Source: Acanthococcus lagerstroemiae | Taxonomy: Eukaryota > Arthropoda > Insecta > Hemiptera > Eriococcidae | Assembly (NCBI GenBank): GCA_031841125.1 | Contig: CM063107.1 | Coordinates: 44,343,497 to 44,407,496 of the forward strand | Reading direction: 5' to 3' | DNA: 64,000 nucleotides | Shown: positions 59,822 to 64,000 of the stretch, in pieces | Layout of the letters: each line of letters starts with the position of its first letter | Position numbering within the stretch: position 1 is the stretch's first letter | Program-made: the position numbers and the translations under genes | Notes under the pieces: model-generated | Told to the model about the DNA's origin: nothing | Database searches by the model: none | Seen by the model: the letters and a program-made list of their open reading frames with translations, nothing else

Positions 59822-60504
59822 TAGTTGATCAGTCGACCAGTCTTTCAGTCAGTCAGTCAATTTCACGAACAGATGTTTAGAAAACAAGTACATAAATATC
59901 TTCAGTATTAGTGGTCAGATCTGAAATCCTTTTTTTGATATCTCTCTGAATGAAAGGTCACATAATGGGTTATAGCTCAGGTCCTGTACTTATTAGCGTA
60001 TTTTATGTCTTTAAAAAAGCGAATTCCAGATTTTAAATAATGAAATTTCAAAGAAAAAGTTTTATTTCAAATCACAGGGAAACAAATTCTATTCCGAATT
60101 ATTTATTTTTAGAATTATGGGGTGTCGAATCATCACATTTCGATTTATCAAGATCTTACTGTGCTCACTTCATTGCGCATAAATTCTGTCTGGCAGCGAC
60201 TCAGTGGCTCAGTATGCAGTGGCGGATTCGAAGAGCAATGGTGGAAAGAGCAATTTGGAATACGTAAAATTTGAATTGTTTTCACCCCCCCCCCTGAATA
60301 TTGGGATCATTTATATGCTCTTGAGATTGGAGACGAGGGAAATACTTGGTGGATTTGAACGTTTGTGCTTTCGACTATTCATTTGTAAATAATTTTGAAA
60401 GCATGCAATCAAATTTTCTCAGCTCGCAAGATTTTTGCTTGGATTGAATTTACAGAAAATTCTTGAAATTCATTGCAATATACCATTCGATTTTTTTCGT
60501 TTGA
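59822..60504. other. No recognisable gene; isolated hAT-like end near 60215
   Basis: CAGTGGCGGATTCGAAG near 60215 resembles a hAT terminus. No partner with matching flanks was found (a GAATCCGCCGCCC near 61246 lacks matching flanks). Confidence 0.35.
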
Positions 60505-60960
60505 GAAAAACTACCTATAAGACTCTTCAATGCTATTTCAAGAATTCAAGACCTTCTCGACCTATTTAAATCTGTTTCAAGTTTTTAAAAACTGCTGAAG
60601 GCTCGTTCAGATTAGTCAAAATTCTTATACAACTCTCTACAGTTCTTCCAGACTCCGTTTGGGTGCTTCAAGACATACTCTAGTCTTTTCAAAACTCTGC
60701 TAGGCTTTCTTGATACTTTTAAAGGACCTTCCAAATTTTTCCTCTGAGTCTCTTCATAACTCATCCCGACTCGCTTAAGACTCTTGAAGACTCTTCCAGA
60801 TTTGACTAGGACTCTTCACTACTTGATCAAGACTTTTTAGAGGACTCCCTCAAGTTTTTCTTTTCAAAATCAATTTAAGACTACTCAAGACTGATTCAAG
60901 ACTCTGTAAACTTTTCCAAATTTGTTAAAGACGTTAAAATTTCTCAAAACGTACCTACAA
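60505..60960. repeat. Degenerate short-unit array (AAGACTCTTC-like)
   Basis: Variants of CTCTTCAAGACT recur at spacings of about 10 to 30 bp throughout, for example AAGACTCTTGAAGACTCTTC near 60780 and CAAGACTGATTCAAGACTC near 60890. The array is highly diverged. It has no coding frame. Confidence 0.6.
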
Positions 60961-63269
60961 TTTCTTTGAACCTTCCGAAATTTTTGTTGATGTACTTGAG
61001 ATTGAACATTCTCAACTACAGCTAAGCACAAGTGTAAACAGATGAGACCTTCCATCACAAAATTGTAAATTCAGTACAGGAGTTGGATTCGACATTCCCT
61101 CCAATCTTTGGGCAAAATTCACCAAGCACATTACTGTCATTTCTTACTAAATTCATTATATTTACCGAAGATATCGCTTCAAATACTCAATGGGGAATGT
61201 TATATACGACTATAGAGAAGCTAAAGCTCCCTTACAAATGCTGAATCCGCCGCCCATTTGCCAACAATCAGAACAATTTATTTTCGTTTGATGATACCTT
61301 ACTCTTGAGAACGGAAATGCTTGAATTACCTTCAGGCCTTTCTTTCGGATTCTCTATTTTCTTCGACGCCCCTTGCCACCCATCATTCGTCTCCCAGTAT
61401 CACAGCATTTCATTTTCATATATGCGCAAATTTGTACCGAGTCAGCCGAGTGGGTAGAAACCTCTCAATAGCTGTACTAACAACCCCCTCCTCTCGTATA
61501 CATTCAGCAACACTCTAATTCGGATCGAGCTGATTGTGAGATCGAACTCGAACATTACGGCAGGCAGCAAACGGAGGGAAATTTAGGGGTACGTTGAATT
61601 CGCGCTGAAACAGATATATTACGAAATGTCAGTAAAAGTAGCAGAAGGAAGAAAAGTTCGAACATTTAAAAAAGAGGAAAAAAAGTCACGAGAAAACGAT
61701 GTAAGAAGATTAACGACTTATTAAACGAGCTTGGAGAACATTTAATCTACAATTCTCATTCATTTCCCATGAGTATTCGAAAACATTAGGCATCACAAGG
61801 GAGCGAGGTGGAGAAGGAGCAGAGGAATCGCGAACGGACTAGCAACGAAGAATGTTAAAGCAGCCTTTTGAAATTCACGGTATCCGGCGATATAAATAAC
61901 GTTTGAATCGATATCAGAAAATAATAATAATTGTTTTATGGCCTTCTCCGCCCTCCGTTTCGATACTTATCGACAGTTTTACTTCGTCGAGTATCCGTAT
62001 TTAGCATAAATTGCTTTTTCGACAAATAGTATGCATCTTTTGGCACGGCAAAAATGTTAGGACGACGATTACCGCGATCGGCAAACCAGATGTCTGGAAA
62101 TGAGTGGGAATACGAAAATCCTGGAACCTTCTCCGACAGAACACATTTTAAATAATTCTTCAATTTAATTTCAGTAGTCTCCGGCTCAGTTACCACCCCT
62201 ATTTTTAAACGGCCATTGTTACAGAACTTCTTGGGATTGAATACCATTCTCGTATAGTTTCACAAATTAGTGTCATTGGGTCTCACATTCAGTTGACAGA
62301 CTCAGGGCTCAATGGTAAATATATTTTCACGGAAAGGGGGGGGGTAAGGTGAAAAAGTATGATTCATTGATTTGGAGACTCTTAATTCATCTTCAGGCCG
62401 CAAAAAATTCCGGAGTCTTACAATCCTAGAACATTTTCCAGGCGATAACGTTGAAATCTTGCAATCGATACTTGAAATATTTACTCCGCCTCTGGGAAGT
62501 TACTTCGGCACATCTCAATCCTTTGCTGACAACGAACAGGCCTGGATTCAGGCCCCCAGGAGTTTGTCACAGCCATGACTTTCTATTTTTAAAATTCTGT
62601 TTTTTGTGTTATACGAATAAATGTATTTTGAACATCACTCTTAATGGTGGGGGGAGGGGGTGATTCGAGACAAGGCACTCCGATGCAAAAGAGATAGGCA
62701 GACAAAAACAATAGAAATATATACGTGCAGACAGAAAGCCCGTCAGATAGACTGGTATATAAAGAGGAAGAATCATAGAGAAAAAGACGGACCAAAGGCG
62801 AAGAGATGTGTGGCCGAGGAGGAAGGTAGTTTTAAATCCATCCGCCCCCACCCCCTGCATTCCTGGTGCAGTTCAACCTTTCTCGTGTAAAATTGCCTTA
62901 AGAATAATTTTTGTTTGAAGCTGTTCAATAAAATAAATATTTCTCGACTCATTGCCGAAAGATCAATTCGTGGTACTTCTTACCTTTTGACGGCTTGGAA
63001 ACGCTCAAGTTCCAGAGAACATTCAGTATGTTGATCGGAATTGTCATTCTGACCTTCTTTGCTTACATGCAGTGCTTCTCATCAATTTTTCATCCATTCG
63101 CCTTTTTTCCCCACTAATTTTAGAGGTCTGTTTGCGGCTATTTTATTTATTATTTTCTAACAAAATTGGGAAACCTTAGGGATGTATTTATTGTGACAGC
63201 CGGCGAACATTGGCTGACAACCCCCCCCCCCCCGTGAGAAGGCTCTGCTAAGCCCTAGTAGTTGGAAAA
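60961..63269. other. No recognisable gene
   Basis: A GC-poor stretch with chance frames only; G-runs near 62337 and 62650 and a C-run of about 15 near 63220. Confidence 0.4.
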
Positions 63270-64000
63270 ACGAAGAGGTTGTCACTAAATCTTTTAACTG
63301 CGCCCTAGACGAAATCAAAAAAAATCTAAGTTGGGACGAATAGGGAATCAAAATTAATGAAGAATTTTTGAATATCTTAGAGTTTGCAGACGACGTGGTG
63401 ATATTGGCGGGGAGTGCGGACGAGTTACAGGTGATGCTGGAGGAACTCAGTTGTGAAAGCAAAAAGGCAGGTATGGATATCAATCTACCCAAAACAAAAA
63501 TTTTGAGCAACTCTGAAAATACAAAACTAATAAAAATGAAGGGGGAAACTGTGGAAATAGTCAACAATATAATTTATCTAGGTCAATAAATTTATAAAAT
63601 TTCAAAATCAAACCGAAAAAGTAGTAAATAGAAGAACTGCGTTACCATGGGGTAAATTTTGGAGCTTAGGATTTATTTTAAAAAACAGTTTTCCGCATCT
63701 TACAAAAGCCAGCTCTTCAACAGCTGTGTTGTCCCGACACTAACCTATGGGTTCGAAACCTGGACAATTTCAAAACGAATTGAGAACAAACTCCAGACTA
63801 CATAAAACTGTATGGCGAGATCCATGCTTGGTCTTAAACTGAAAGACAAGGTAAGGTTAACAAAAATAAAAGACAAATAAAAAAAATGTGGTTACACTTT
63901 ATCAAAAGATTAAAATGGGACTGGGCGGGGCACCTATGCAGACTGAAGGACCAACGTTGGTCACAAAAATTACTTTCTAGCAAATGAGAGGAGGGAGAAA
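63270..64000 (+). mobile_element. LINE (RTE-like) fragment running off the window
   Basis: Translation gives SFNCALDEIKKNLSWDE-like sequence, LEFADDVVILAG (RT active-site box), KKAGMDINLPKTKIL, IIYLGQ, then after a stop FNSCVVPTLTYGFETWTISK and MARSMLGLKLKDKVRLT. The order is that of the RT palm to the C-terminal region of an RTE-like ORF. The N-terminal part of RT is missing at the left edge near 63270, next to a C-run, and the 3' end lies beyond the window. Confidence 0.85.
63368..63589 (+). pseudogene. RT palm fragment of the 63 kb LINE
   Basis: The 73-residue frame starts at the FADD box (MNILEFADDVVILAG, FADD at residues 6-9) and runs through ELQVMLEELSCESKKAGMDI and PKTKILSNSE to IIYLGQ, where it stops. 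Similar coding sequence continues upstream without a methionine, so the start is not real, and downstream in another frame after the stop. Confidence 0.85.

Noticed and set aside
60215..61256. 1-kb hAT element between CAGTGGCGGATTCG and GAATCCGCCGCCC
   Set aside because: The ends pair only partly and the flanks show no target duplication.

Overview
The window is animal nuclear DNA, almost certainly from an insect. It has one clear host coding exon, no bacterial-style gene packing, and many short inverted-terminal-repeat elements, non-LTR retrotransposon fragments, tRNA-derived SINEs and a Penelope-like fragment. The order cannot be settled by eye. The background is AT-rich with scattered runs of 9 to 15 G or C. 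The only convincing host gene is on the minus strand: the first coding exon of a 5-HT2-type serotonin receptor (40906-41473), ending in a phase-1 splice donor. No further receptor exon is recognised at lower coordinates, so 1-40.9 kb may be one very large intron (inference), and 41.6-64 kb would be upstream of the coding start.

Layout. 0-7.5 kb: hAT-like MITEs at 502-826, 6325-6687 and 7226-7487, and one copy of a dispersed repeat (3064-3640). 8-13 kb: two minus-strand LINE 3' fragments, the second broken by a MITE, a MITE carrying a minisatellite, and a mariner remnant with an inverted duplication. 16-19.3 kb: a MITE, a long foldback and a compact palindrome with a target duplication. 22-24 kb: a Penelope-like GIY-YIG fragment and a second copy of the 6.3 kb MITE family. 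26-30.4 kb: an inverted pair of MITEs with exact 8-bp target duplications, a SINE tail fragment, a Penelope tail fragment, and the second minisatellite-bearing MITE. 33-39 kb: inverted-repeat elements and two SINEs with an unusually well conserved 5' extension. 40.9-41.5 kb: the receptor exon. 42-48 kb: a foldback with a MITE in one arm, and a LINE interrupted by a 320-bp repeat whose sister copy lies next to the foldback. 48.9 kb: a SINE with a 14-bp target duplication. 51-54.2 kb: a three-level nest (MITE inside LINE inside a 3.1-kb hAT-type element). 58-64 kb: further MITEs, a degenerate array and a LINE running off the window edge.

None of this makes up a cooperating gene system. The main content is the host receptor exon and a readable history of nested, mostly dead, transposon insertions. 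The most unusual signals are the SINE 5' extension that looks better conserved than the SINE itself, the repeated ORF-bearing 320-bp unit, the foldbacks, and the two MITEs that share an internal minisatellite. All identities and alignments are by eye; no database was searched.
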